Shown: positions 8,546-17,413, counted from the stretch's first letter. The stretch is 64,000 nt of DNA from Anaerovorax sp. IOR16 (GCF_017168145.1 NZ_JADQTL010000011.1:248001-312000); one strand, 5' to 3'. The notes: a model not told the origin generated them from the letters alone. Program-made: numbers and translations.

Positions 8546-10026
8546 GGGACAGTTTCAAGTTTTGTGTAAACTCAAAAATCTGATATAAGATATGTGAATA
8601 GTTACTTAAGGGCAGAGTCAATTTTGGGATTCTACCCTTGTTTGCATTATACAATGATTTTTTTGCATGTCAATAAAACTTGCCGAACAAGTTGTTTTTT
8701 AGAAGTTGAGATTTTTTAGTCTTTCCTCAAAATAAATCTCTAACTGGGAATATATCCGTCCCCAGTCCCTACGATATCCTGTCCACTTTTTTGTGATATC
8801 TATCGTTGCCAGATATAGCATTTTTAAAAGGCTATCGTCAGAAGGAAAAATTGTCTTGCTTTTTGTTACTTTACGAAGTTGACGATTAAATCCCTCAATG
8901 GCATTTGTGGTATAAATAAGCCGCCTAACAGCTTCAGGATATTTAAAATAGGTTGCTAAAGTTGACCAATTATCATGCCAAGATTTATAGATTTTCGGAT
9001 ATTTTACATCCCATTTTTCTTGAAACAACTCCAATTCATTTAGGGCTAATTCTTCTGTTGGGGCAGTATAGACTCGCTTCAAATCAGCCATCAGAGCTTT
9101 CAAATCTTTGTAGGATACAAATTTAGTGGAGTTACGGATTTGATGAATAATGCACTGCTGTATCTCTGTTTCAGGATAGACTGCTTCAATTGCTTGTGGA
9201 AATCCACTTAGTCCATCAATACATGTTATTAAGATATCTTTTACACCACGATTTTTTAGCCCATTCAGTATAGAAAGCCAGAATTTAGCATTTTCATTTT
9301 CACCAACATACATACCTAAAACGTCCTTTCTACCATTCATATCAATTCCCAAAGCAATATACACAGCCTTTTTTCGTATTCTTCCTTCACTACGAACGTG
9401 GAAATGAATTGCATCCATAAAAACAACCGCATATACTTCTTCCAAAGGACGTTCCTGCCATTCCTTTACAATCGGTATAATTTTATCAGTAACTCGGCTA
9501 ATCGTACTGTCAGAAATATCAATGTCATATAACTCACGCATATGGGATTCAATATCATTTGTAGTCATACCTTTTGCATACATGGAAAGTATCCTTTCTT
9601 CCATATCTTGCGTAACGGTATTTTGATATTTCTTGATAAGCTGGGGTTCATATTCTCCATTACGGTCACGAGGAATAGCAACATTCATATCTCCATAGTT
9701 TGTATGCATGATTTTAGAAGAATATCCATTCCGACTATTGTCGGTTTCCTTATTCCGATAGTCATATTTTGAGTATCCCAGTTCGTCTTCTAATTCTCCT
9801 TCCAGAGAACCCTCCAGTAATACAGACATCATATCACGCATAACAGAATTGACATCTGTACCATTTTTGATAGGAATATCATTCTCTTTTAAGTATTCCT
9901 GCATCATTTTTCTGATTGCTTGTTTTTGGGGTGATTCTTTTCTTCTTTTGGGCATAAATAAAACCTCCAAACTGATATATTTATCTTACATCAGTTTAGA
10001 GGTTTACACAAACTTTAGGATACTCC
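8546..10026. mobile_element. IS256-family insertion sequence, 1,481 bp
   Basis: The element is bounded by 9-bp direct repeats and carries one Mutator-type transposase gene on the minus strand. The terminal inverted repeats are imperfect: the left end begins GGGACAGTTTC and the inverted right end GGAGTATCCTA, then both share a TTTGTGTAAAC core and a CTGAT.TAAGATA segment. The flanking gene reads through in frame when the element is removed, so the insertion is recent enough to leave clean edges. Confidence 0.92.
8699..9955 (-). CDS. IS256-family (Mutator-type) transposase
   Basis: 418 residues, full length. The DDE catalytic residues sit in VVFMDAIHF, ITCIDGLSGFPQAI and TTNAIEGFNRQLRK. The conserved YAKGMTTNDIESHM and CIIHQIRNS segments are also present. 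It looks intact and probably functional. Start ATG 9955 (MPKRRKES) follows GGAGG; an earlier in-frame start at 9970 lies on top of the ribosome site. Confidence 0.95.
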   Translation of the reverse strand: MPKRRKESPQKQAIRKMMQEYLKENDIPIKNGTDVNSVMRDMMSVLLEGSLEGELEDELGYSKYDYRNKETDNSRNGYSSKIMHTNYGDMNVAIPRDRNGEYEPQLIKKYQNTVTQDMEERILSMYAKGMTTNDIESHMRELYDIDISDSTISRVTDKIIPIVKEWQERPLEEVYAVVFMDAIHFHVRSEGRIRKKAVYIALGIDMNGRKDVLGMYVGENENAKFWLSILNGLKNRGVKDILITCIDGLSGFPQAIEAVYPETEIQQCIIHQIRNSTKFVSYKDLKALMADLKRVYTAPTEELALNELELFQEKWDVKYPKIYKSWHDNWSTLATYFKYPEAVRRLIYTTNAIEGFNRQLRKVTKSKTIFPSDDSLLKMLYLATIDITKKWTGYRRDWGRIYSQLEIYFEERLKNLNF

Positions 10027-10035
10027 CAAATGATA
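10027..10035. repeat. Target-site duplication, right copy
   Basis: CAAATGATA, identical to 8537-8545. Confidence 0.88.
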
Positions 10036-11871
10036 CTATGGAGCTTTCTTGGTATATCGTTTCTAGTTTCAATTTAGAAAGTCTATCGATTGTTCGAGAA
10101 AATATTATTTTTGGTATGAAGTTTCAAGACATATTGATGATAGCTGGAATTTGTATTTTAATGTTTATTATTGTACTTATTTATTATATTTCAGTAAGGG
10201 ATAAGGAACAATTGAACATTACAAATCGCATTGCTGATAATATAAATGATGCTGTAATAATAACAGATCGTACAACAAAGATTATTTATGCAAATTATGC
10301 ATTTGAAAAAATTACAGGATATAAAAAAGAGGAAGTTTTAGGACTTAAAACGAATTATTTTAAATCAGACAAACAATCTCCTGAATTTTATAAAGAAATG
10401 TGGAAAAATATTATTCAAAATGGTTATTGGCAAGGCGAATTATGGGATAAGAAGAAAGATGGAATGTTATATCCCAAAAAAATTAAATATTTATGCAATC
10501 TATAATAAATCAAATCAGGTAATAGAGAAATATATTGGCATTTTTTCAGATCTCACAAAACGAAAAAAAGAGCAAGAATATGTAAATAAATTACAAGACT
10601 ATAATATTACTACAAATTTGCCCAATGAAAATTTATTTCTGAGGTTACTTGATAATAATATCAGGGAAAATAAGAAAAATTTGAAAATAGTTTATTTTTC
10701 CATTCAAAATTATAATAGCATTGTATTAAATATAAAGGAGGAAGATCCTTCTATTATTCATAAACTGATCAATCGGATCAGTGCTATGCTAACAGGGGAT
10801 GATTTTATAGCTCAGATTACTAAAAATAATTTTGTAATTGGTTTATCATCGATAATCGATCAAACTGAAATGGATGAGTTTATAGAAACATTCTTCGAGA
10901 AGAGCAGTGAAGCAATTCATTTTAATCAAAAAGAAATATATTTAGATATTAAAGCAGGTATTTCAAAGTATCCACTGCATGGAACGACATCCCATGAACT
11001 AATCAGAAATGCATATTTTGCATTAGAGAATGCAATTGAAGAAAAAGAAAAGAAGTATTTATATTATGATTTTAGTTTAAGAAAAAAAATGGAAGAAGAA
11101 ATAGAGCTTCGGGCTTTCTTAAGAAAGGCAATTTTAAACAATGAACTGGAGGTGGTTTATCAGCCTCAAGTAAATATAGTTACAGAAAGAATTACAGGTG
11201 CAGAGGCTTTGTTGAGATGGGAAAATCAACACTTGGGAAAGATATCACCGGCTGTTTTTATTCCTCTAGCAGAAAAGACTGGGCAAATTATTGAAATTGG
11301 ATATTGGGTGATTGAAAGAGTTTTTCAAGATTATCAATCAATAAAGCATAAATTTCGTGATGATTTTAGAATTTCAATTAATATTTCACCCTTACAATTT
11401 AAAGATTCGGAACTACTAAAAACAATGCAGCAACTTGCAGATAAATATGACGTTGATTTTAAGAATATTGAGATTGAAATTACAGAAAGTGTTTTAATGA
11501 CAAATATTAATTCTATTAATGATAGTTTAAAAAATTTTAAAGCACTAGGAATGACAATTGCAATTGATGATTTTGGAACCGGTTTTTTTTCCTTAAGTTA
11601 TTTAAAGAATTTACGGGTCGATAAATTAAAAATTGATCGCAGTTTTATTAAAGAATATCCGGAAAATGATAATGGGGAAATTGCGCAAGTCATTACAAAC
11701 ATTGCAAGCAAGTTAAAATTAGATATTATAACGGAAGGAGCGGAAACAAAAGAGCAGATTGAATATCTAAAATCAATTAGATGCAATTATGTACAAGGTT
11801 ATTATTATAGCCCGCCTTTAAAAAGAGAAGATTTTTACCAATATCTTATGGACAAAAGCGATAAAAATTAA
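10036..11871 (+). pseudogene. C-terminal fragment of the sensor protein: membrane helix, PAS, degenerate GGDEF, EAL phosphodiesterase (frameshifted)
   Basis: Continues the gene begun at 7648. Order: end of the sensor domain, transmembrane helix (ILMIAGICILMFIIVLIYYI), PAS domain (AVIITDRTTKIIYANYAFEKITGY), a GGDEF-like domain lacking the GGDEF signature, and an EAL domain. The EAL domain keeps its catalytic and metal residues: EALLRW, NISPLQF, EITES, DDFGTG, LKIDRSFI, EGAET and QGYYYSPP. A +1 frameshift occurs in the PAS domain at an A7 run (10475-10481): the first frame ends at 10505, and the rest continues in the next frame to 11871; six A residues would restore one frame. The EAL part could still act only if re-expressed or if slippage occurs. 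Confidence 0.85.
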
Positions 11872-11912
11872 TGCTTTTAACTCTTACATAAAACAGATAG
11901 TTACAAAATTTG

Positions 11913-11950
11913 ATATGCGATAAAGTTTAAACTTTGTCGCATATTTATTT
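11913..11950 (+). terminator. Intrinsic terminator after the EAL gene remnant
   Basis: 16-bp arms 11913-11928 and 11929-11944 (one T-G mismatch) forming a long hairpin with a T-rich 3' side. Confidence 0.75.
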
Positions 11951-12033
11951 TATTTTGAACCTAAAAAAATCAAACCGCATATATATATTTAATAGCGAAA
12001 TAAAACAATAAAAGATTAGATTGGAGTATGAAT

Positions 12034-12600
12034 ATGGCTATTAAAATTTTTATTGATCAAGGGCATAACCCAGTAAATCCTAATGCCGGTGCAGAAGCTA
12101 ATGGACTGAGGGAACAAGATATCAATTATGAAGTGGGAGTAAGACTTGCGGCTCTTTTAAATGCAAATCCAAACTTTGAAGCAAGGTTATCCAGAAATAC
12201 ACCGACTGAACAGCTGGGTACAAGTACCGCTACAAGTCTTCGAACTAGGGTAACTATGGCAAATGATTGGGGTGCGGACTTTTTTATCAGTTTACATTGT
12301 AACGCAAGCGAGATTGTAACTGCCAGCGGCAGTGAGGCGTTTGTTTTTTATGAGAACAGTCCTGCTTTTTATATGGGGCAACGAATACTAGAGGGCTTAA
12401 ATTATATGACAGGTTTGGAGAATAGAGGAGTTTTCATTCGACCATCTCTTTATGTACTTAGAGCAACGGCTATGCCGTCGGTTTTAGTGGAAATGGGATA
12501 TTTAACAAATCCAAACGATGCTTATTTACTCTCGACAGACCCTCAAAGCTTTGCAGTTGGCATATATAATGGAATTTTAGCATATTACGGGTTGCTGTAA
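12034..12600 (+). CDS. N-acetylmuramoyl-L-alanine amidase (Amidase_3)
   Basis: 188 residues, a bare catalytic domain that cuts the amide between muramic acid and the stem peptide of peptidoglycan. Zinc-site residues of the Amidase_3 fold are visible: H in FIDQGHN, E in GLREQDINYE, H in ISLHCNA, and the catalytic E in VLVEMGYLTN. No signal peptide and no wall-binding repeats are present, so it may be released at lysis, act in the mother cell or spore, or be a domesticated phage enzyme. ATG 12034 is chosen because GGAG lies 7 bases upstream; the ATG at 12028 is too close to it. Confidence 0.88.
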   Translation: MAIKIFIDQGHNPVNPNAGAEANGLREQDINYEVGVRLAALLNANPNFEARLSRNTPTEQLGTSTATSLRTRVTMANDWGADFFISLHCNASEIVTASGSEAFVFYENSPAFYMGQRILEGLNYMTGLENRGVFIRPSLYVLRATAMPSVLVEMGYLTNPNDAYLLSTDPQSFAVGIYNGILAYYGLL

Positions 12601-12935
12601 CGTGATACATCATATCTACTATAGAACGACATTCTTATTTATGTGAATGTCGTTTACCTTTTTAAGGACATGCTAGTTTGATTATTAATTATTCATTTTG
12701 ATAAGTTAAATAATTATCTTTATATTTTTCATACATCTTAAGAATCTCAGGATTAAAATATCAAACTGTTTTCTCTTATAAAAATAGCATGTATAATGGA
12801 AATAAAGAAGATTGGGTAGTATTTTTGTAATAAATCATTCGTTTTGGTCAATAATTCTATTATACGATAAAAACAGTTTATATAAGAGTGAACGCAGCAA
12901 TGACGAAACAGAATGATTGTTAAAGGAGATGCAGA
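12601..12935. other. Intergenic region with a terminator; no gene seen
   Basis: Holds the amidase terminator (AACGACATTC / GAATGTCGTT arms, 12625-12654, then T-rich) and an AT-rich stretch leading to the Crp/Fnr gene. I see no further ORF or recognisable operator. Confidence 0.5.
12625..12663 (+). terminator. Intrinsic terminator after the amidase gene
   Basis: Perfect 10-bp arms AACGACATTC and GAATGTCGTT with a 10-base loop, then a T-rich tail. Confidence 0.85.
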
Positions 12936-13628
12936 ATGAAGTTTTACGAAGAACAAGGCGATCTGTTTCAAAATTCACCTTTGTTTTATGGAATGAATTA
13001 TGATGAAATTAAAAAATGCTTAAGCTGCAGCGGAGCACATACTAAGAAATATAAAAAAGAAGAAGTGTTATTTCATGAGGGTGATACTCCGGAATACCTA
13101 TTCTTATTATTGTCTGGAGCAGTTACGGTTTGCAGGCATTCTCTTTCCGGTAAGAGAACAGTGGTCACCACATTCCATATGAAAGGTGAATTATTTGGAG
13201 AGGTTTATTTGTTTTTGAAGGAAACAAGCTACGATTATTTTGCAATTGCTGTTAAAGATTCTCAGGTACTTCAGATTCCAAAGCGTTTTTTTTATCATAC
13301 ATGTGGAGAGAGCTGTTCGCATCATGAAAAATTGATAAAGAATATGCTTGCAATATTGGCTGGTAAAGCTAGATTTTTAAATCAAAGATTGCATCTCATG
13401 TCTAGTAGTAGTCTTCGCCAAAAAATTGCGAAAGTATTACTGGAAAATGTACAGACAGATGGAACAGTAAAGCTGGAAATGAATCGAGAAGAAATGGCAG
13501 ATTATTTGGGTACAACTAGACCATCTGTCTCCAGAGAATTAATGAAAATGAGAGAAGAAGGGCTGATTGAAGTATCGGGAAAATGGTTTCGATTGTTGAA
13601 CCTTTCAGAAATGAAAGAATATTTGTAG
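12936..13628 (+). CDS. Crp/Fnr-family transcriptional regulator
   Basis: 230 residues. Residues about 35-125 are a cyclic-nucleotide-binding-type barrel (VLFHEGDTPEYLFLLLSGAVTV, GELFGEVYLF). Residues about 165-220 are a Crp-type winged helix with recognition helix text REEMADYLGTTRPSVSRELMKMREEGLIEV. The Fnr N-terminal cysteine cluster is absent; Cys in KKCLSCSG and HTCGESCSHH might bind metal or haem but that is speculative. The nearest target is probably the cupin-ferredoxin operon 91 bases downstream, which has a GTAAC-N4-GTTAC dyad. Start ATG follows AAAGGAG. Confidence 0.9.
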   Translation: MKFYEEQGDLFQNSPLFYGMNYDEIKKCLSCSGAHTKKYKKEEVLFHEGDTPEYLFLLLSGAVTVCRHSLSGKRTVVTTFHMKGELFGEVYLFLKETSYDYFAIAVKDSQVLQIPKRFFYHTCGESCSHHEKLIKNMLAILAGKARFLNQRLHLMSSSSLRQKIAKVLLENVQTDGTVKLEMNREEMADYLGTTRPSVSRELMKMREEGLIEVSGKWFRLLNLSEMKEYL

Positions 13629-13653
13629 GTTCATAGTTAAAAATATAAATATT

Positions 13654-13667
13654 GTAACGAATGTTAC
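13654..13667. promoter_or_regulatory. Crp/Fnr-type operator upstream of the cupin-ferredoxin operon
   Basis: GTAAC-GAAT-GTTAC, a perfect 5+4+5 dyad. A TATAAT -10 box follows at 13693-13698. This places the dyad centre about 41-44 bases before the expected transcript start, the position of a class II activator site. Binding by the adjacent Crp/Fnr protein is inferred. Confidence 0.6.
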
Positions 13668-13719
13668 GGATTATTTATATTTATACTGGTAATATAATCT
13701 TACAAAGGAGGCGATACCA

Positions 13720-14070
13720 TTGAAAAAGAATTTAAAGAATATTGAGTTTGCAACTGTTTTACCATTTGCAGATCAAACAGATTATTTGCCTGGTCAGGTC
13801 GTAAGCAAAACCCTTGCACAAAATGAAGCGGTAAGTTTAACGTTATTTGCTTTTGATAAAGGGGAGGAAATCAGCACTCATTCTTCGGATGGAGATGCGT
13901 TGGTATTGGTACTGGATGGAACAGGAGAAGTAACGATAAATGGACAAACATCCCGTTTACAATCAGGAGATTCCATTGTTATGCCATCAGGTCAGCCTCA
14001 TTCTGTTTACGCACCAGAGCGTTTTAAAATGTTTTTAATCGTATTATTTCCAATAAGAGAGGAGAGATAA
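13720..14070 (+). CDS. Small cupin-domain protein
   Basis: 116 residues forming a single cupin_2 barrel: ISTHSSDGDALVLVLDGTGEVTING (first cupin motif, with His and Asp/Glu ligand positions), then LQSGDSIVMPSGQPHSVYAPERFKMFLIV (second motif). Such small cupins bind metal or a small ligand; function otherwise unknown. It starts at TTG 13720, 8 bases after AAAGGAGG, and is followed after 2 bases by a ferredoxin gene, so both are made together. Controlled probably by the upstream Crp/Fnr regulator. Confidence 0.85.
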   Translation: MKKNLKNIEFATVLPFADQTDYLPGQVVSKTLAQNEAVSLTLFAFDKGEEISTHSSDGDALVLVLDGTGEVTINGQTSRLQSGDSIVMPSGQPHSVYAPERFKMFLIVLFPIREER

Positions 14071-14072
14071 GA

Positions 14073-14255
14073 ATGAAAGCAAAAGTTATTGAAGGGTGTA
14101 TCGGATGTGGTTTATGTGAAGGTGTTTGTCCTGATGTGTTTCGCTTAAATGAGGATGGAATTGCTGAGGCTTACGGCGAGGTGACACCGGATTTAGAAGA
14201 AAAGACAATGGAAGCAAAAGAAAGCTGTCCGGTTTCAGTCATTGAAGTTAAATAA
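14073..14255 (+). CDS. Small [4Fe-4S] ferredoxin
   Basis: 60 residues. Cluster ligands: CIGCGLCEGVCP near the N terminus and a distal Cys-Pro in ESCPVSVIEV, typical of monocluster ferredoxins with a CPDVF segment. It carries low-potential electrons in the cytoplasm. It sits 2 bases after the cupin gene. Linkage of a cupin with a ferredoxin under a Crp/Fnr-type site suggests redox or nitrosative stress control (inference). Confidence 0.92.
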   Translation: MKAKVIEGCIGCGLCEGVCPDVFRLNEDGIAEAYGEVTPDLEEKTMEAKESCPVSVIEVK

Positions 14256-14273
14256 TTTATAAGAATTGAAGTG

Positions 14274-14307
14274 GCAGTGTAAACATGTTTACACTGCTAT
14301 TTTTTAT
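14274..14307 (+). terminator. Intrinsic terminator after the ferredoxin gene
   Basis: GCAGTGTAAAC / GTTTACACTGC arms (14274-14297) followed by ATTTTTTAT. Confidence 0.9.
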
Positions 14308-14438
14308 ATAATTGCGAAATATAAAATATTACTTCCATCTAAAAATATTGTCGAAATTAGGAAATAATAATTGCGAAATTAGATATACAAGTAGTAGAAT
14401 TAATTTAAATAATTTGTATCTTTAAAGGAGGGATTTTT

Positions 14439-14786
14439 ATGCAAAAAAATCAAGCATTTTTTATTTGCAGTCTCATTTTTTCAATTCTAGTTACAATATT
14501 TGCATTGACGAATGCACGTGCTGTTTCGGTAAATTTATTATTTTATCAGTTTCAAGCATCGCAAGCAATTATTATAATATTTTCTGCGACAATAGGAGCG
14601 ATTATAGTAACTTTTTTAGGTCTTATTAAACATATAAAATTAAAAAGTGAAATTAGAACATTGCGTAAAGAAAATATAGATTTAACAAAAAGATTAGATG
14701 ATGTAAAAAAAGAATTGAATGCTGTTGTATTAGAAAAAGAAAATACAGAAATGCAATTTGAAGAAAAATCAGTTGAAACTATCTAG
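14439..14786 (+). CDS. LapA-like (DUF1049) small membrane protein
   Basis: 115 residues. Two transmembrane helices (about 5-25 and 40-64) flank a short NARAVSVNLLFYQ loop as in the LapA/YciS family, then a charged coiled-coil tail (KSEIRTLRKENIDLTKRLDDVKKELNAV) faces the cytoplasm. Family members help assemble envelope complexes in Gram-negatives; the role in Firmicutes is unclear. A transporter gene starts within 50 bases downstream, so the two may be expressed together. Start after AAAGGAGG. Confidence 0.8.
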   Translation: MQKNQAFFICSLIFSILVTIFALTNARAVSVNLLFYQFQASQAIIIIFSATIGAIIVTFLGLIKHIKLKSEIRTLRKENIDLTKRLDDVKKELNAVVLEKENTEMQFEEKSVETI

Positions 14787-14834
14787 AATAAAGTCATATA
14801 GGTGACAAAAGTAAATGAAAAAGGGGATTTGGAT

Positions 14835-16949
14835 TTGAAGAAGAAAACGCAAAAGGGTCTAAACACAGTTGAAGGTGTGTATGTTCCAACATTATTAACA
14901 ATTTTAGGTGTAATTATGTACTTAAGACTTGGATGGGTTGTAGGTAATGTTGGTTTATGGGGGACTTTTTTGATTATCGCACTTGCACATATCATTACCA
15001 TATCAACGACTCTCTCCATGTCTTCCATGCTTACAAACATTCAAATTGGAGCAGGAGGAGCATATGCCATAATCACTCGCTCCCTAGGTATGGAGATGGG
15101 TGGTGCGATTGGGATTCCACTTTATCTTTCACAAGCAATTTCCGTTGCATTTTATATAACCGGTTTTAGTGAACTTTGGGTTGCATTTTTTCCGAGTCAT
15201 TCCATAAGATGGGTTGGTGTAATTGCGTGGATTTTATTAACATGTCTTTCAATTATTAGTGCTCGTTTTGCATTTCGTGTTCAATATTTAATATTAGCCG
15301 CTGTTTTTCTTTCGATCATATCCTTTATGACCGGACCGACTTTAAATACGGGGGAAATGGTATTAACCGGGGAAATGAAAGATGGGAGTTTCTGGATGAC
15401 GTTTGCTGTATTTTTTCCGGCAGTAACAGGTGTTTTAACAGGTGCAACAATGTCCGGAGATTTAGAAAATCCTCGAAAAAGTATTATTAGGGGGACGTTG
15501 GCAGCAGTAATTACAGGATTGGTAATCTATATTTTATTAGCTATTTGGTTTGCACGCCAAGCGCCGCAAGAGTTACTCTTATCTGATTATATGGTTATAT
15601 TGAAGCTAGCTAGGGTAAAGTTTTTGATTGTTGCAGGTGTGATGGGTGCAGTATTGTCTTCTGCACTTTCCACATTAGTTAGTTCGCCGAGAACTTTAGC
15701 CGCACTTGCTGAAAATCGTGTTATTCCTTTATGGAAAATTTTTTCTAAAAAAAATAAAAAAGGAGAACCACTTTATGCAATTCTCGTTTCTTCAATGATA
15801 TCATTGTTTGTAATCTTATTAGGAAATCTTGATAGCTTGGCAGAACTCTTAACAATGTTTTTCTTGACCACTTATCTTATGATAAATGTTGTTGTTTTGA
15901 TTGAGCAAGGCACGGGTCTTACGAGTTTTCGTCCAACTATGGCAATGTCAATCTTTGTACCTTTAGTAGGAAGTATTGGCTGTTTTTCAGTTATGCTGCT
16001 TATTAATCCGTTATTTACAGGGATCACCATACTCATTGTATCAATGATATATTCTTTATTAAAAAGAAAGAATTTAATTTCACCTTGGGGAGATGTAAGA
16101 AGCAGTATTTTTGTCGCCATCACTGAATGGGCGGCTCAAAGAATTATGCGAGCGACATATCATCCAAGACTATGGAAACCAGCAATTGCCATCCCTGTAG
16201 AAACTCCGGAAGATTTTCGACGTATATCTAGATTTGCAAGAAACTTAGTATATCGTTCCGGGCGGTTGTATTATATGACTGTTTACTCTGAAATTGTTAT
16301 GGATGAGAAACATAAAAATCAGATTGAAGATGCTTTAAAGCCACTTACGGATGAGGGTGTTTTTGTACAAAAGGTATTTGTACGTTCCGATGATTTTACC
16401 AGTATGCTGGTAAGAGCACTGCAATGTTTTGAAAATAGCTTTCTTCCGCCCAATACGGTATTGCTAACTGTAAGCGAAGACAATAAAAAAAGAGAAAAAA
16501 TGAAAGAGCTTTTAGATTCGCTTCGTTATTCTAAGATTTCATTAATGTGTTTGTGGCTTCATCCGAAATACAATCTTGGTTCAGAGAAAAGTATTAATAT
16601 TTGGCTGAGAGAAAAAAGTCCGAATAATGATTTAGCAGTACTTAGTGCATTAAAATTAGCCGGAAACTATGATGCCCAACTTACTTTATGTAGGGTAATA
16701 GAAAATGACAGAGGAAAAAATAAGGTGGAAGAAGACTTACTCTTATTTATTGAGGAAGCGAGGTTACCTTCAAATACAAAAACAAAGGTTGTTTCAGGCA
16801 GTTTTTATGACTTGCTTCAAGAAGAAAGAGCAGATTTGACTATTTTAGGGATGCCAATGAACTATGAAGAAATGATTCACCTGATTGATATGGCTCCGGG
16901 CAGCATACTATTTGTTGGATCGGATGGGATGGAAAGCTTGTTTGCATAA
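14835..16949 (+). CDS. SLC12-type cation-chloride/amino-acid permease with C-terminal soluble domain
   Basis: About 704 residues. Residues about 8-425 form an APC-fold carrier of some 12 helices, opening with GVYVPTLLTILGVIMYLRLGWVVG and QIGAGGAYAIITRSLG as in SLC12 (Na-K-Cl cotransporter) relatives, and including FFPAVTGVLTGATMSGDLENPRKSI. The remaining 280 residues are cytoplasmic and resemble the regulatory domain of that family. The substrate may be K+/Cl- or an amino acid. The frame is open from GTG 14802, but TTG 14835 has an AAGGGG site upstream and precedes the conserved region, so it is preferred; this start is uncertain. LapA-like gene precedes. Confidence 0.82.
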   Translation: MKKKTQKGLNTVEGVYVPTLLTILGVIMYLRLGWVVGNVGLWGTFLIIALAHIITISTTLSMSSMLTNIQIGAGGAYAIITRSLGMEMGGAIGIPLYLSQAISVAFYITGFSELWVAFFPSHSIRWVGVIAWILLTCLSIISARFAFRVQYLILAAVFLSIISFMTGPTLNTGEMVLTGEMKDGSFWMTFAVFFPAVTGVLTGATMSGDLENPRKSIIRGTLAAVITGLVIYILLAIWFARQAPQELLLSDYMVILKLARVKFLIVAGVMGAVLSSALSTLVSSPRTLAALAENRVIPLWKIFSKKNKKGEPLYAILVSSMISLFVILLGNLDSLAELLTMFFLTTYLMINVVVLIEQGTGLTSFRPTMAMSIFVPLVGSIGCFSVMLLINPLFTGITILIVSMIYSLLKRKNLISPWGDVRSSIFVAITEWAAQRIMRATYHPRLWKPAIAIPVETPEDFRRISRFARNLVYRSGRLYYMTVYSEIVMDEKHKNQIEDALKPLTDEGVFVQKVFVRSDDFTSMLVRALQCFENSFLPPNTVLLTVSEDNKKREKMKELLDSLRYSKISLMCLWLHPKYNLGSEKSINIWLREKSPNNDLAVLSALKLAGNYDAQLTLCRVIENDRGKNKVEEDLLLFIEEARLPSNTKTKVVSGSFYDLLQEERADLTILGMPMNYEEMIHLIDMAPGSILFVGSDGMESLFA

Positions 16950-16976
16950 TAAATTGTTTGATTCTGATAAGAGTTT

Positions 16977-17018
16977 AAAAGGAAAGGCAACTTAAAAGAC
17001 CTTTCCTTTTATTTTTTT
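16977..17018. terminator. Bidirectional terminator between transporter and XRE genes
   Basis: AAAAGGAAAGG (16977-16987) and CCTTTCCTTTT (17000-17010) arms; a T run follows on the plus strand and an A run precedes for the minus strand. Confidence 0.85.
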
Positions 17019-17048
17019 CTTTATCTTTATCTTTATCTTTATCTTTAT
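17019..17048. repeat. Hexanucleotide repeat (CTTTAT)x5
   Basis: Five perfect copies lie between the bidirectional terminator and the 3' end of the minus-strand XRE gene. The stop codon of that gene (17045-17047) falls inside the fifth copy. Confidence 0.9.
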
Positions 17049-17413
17049 CTTCGCTTTCTTAGTACGAGGTTTTCATGTGTCTGTTCTTCTAGTATAACTT
17101 TTCCTCTTTCAATCAGTTTGCCTTGATTTCGTAGATTGAGAGACATATAAATTTCATAGAGTTCTTGTTGATCTTTGCTTAAAACAGCTTCTAAATTTTC
17201 AGTGGTATTAAGATAAGTGCTTTCTCCCAATAGATAATCGATTGATACATTGAAAAATTTTGCGATTTTTTTAATCATAGTAATATCCGGTTCATTGACG
17301 CCTGTTTCGTATTTTGTATAAGTAGATACACTCACATCCAAATGTTCTGCGACTTGTGCTTGTGTTAATTTTTTTTCTTTTCTAAGTTCTTTTAAACCTT
17401 TTCCAAAATCCAT
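17045..17413 (-). CDS. XRE-family transcriptional regulator
   Basis: 122 residues. The helix-turn-helix is at residues about 4-62 (LKELRKEKKLTQAQVAEHLDVSVSTYTKYETGVNEPD), followed by a short helical tail. It is divergent from the YfcC/C45-hydrolase operon and may control it, or its own promoter. ATG 17413 (MDFGKGLK) is chosen because AAGGGA lies 7 bases upstream; the ATG at 17428 overlaps that site. Confidence 0.85.
   Translation of the reverse strand: MDFGKGLKELRKEKKLTQAQVAEHLDVSVSTYTKYETGVNEPDITMIKKIAKFFNVSIDYLLGESTYLNTTENLEAVLSKDQQELYEIYMSLNLRNQGKLIERGKVILEEQTHENLVLRKRR

Noticed and set aside
9849-10505. ORF starting inside the insertion element
   Set aside because: Its first part is antisense transposase sequence; only the part after 10035 belongs to the interrupted signalling gene.
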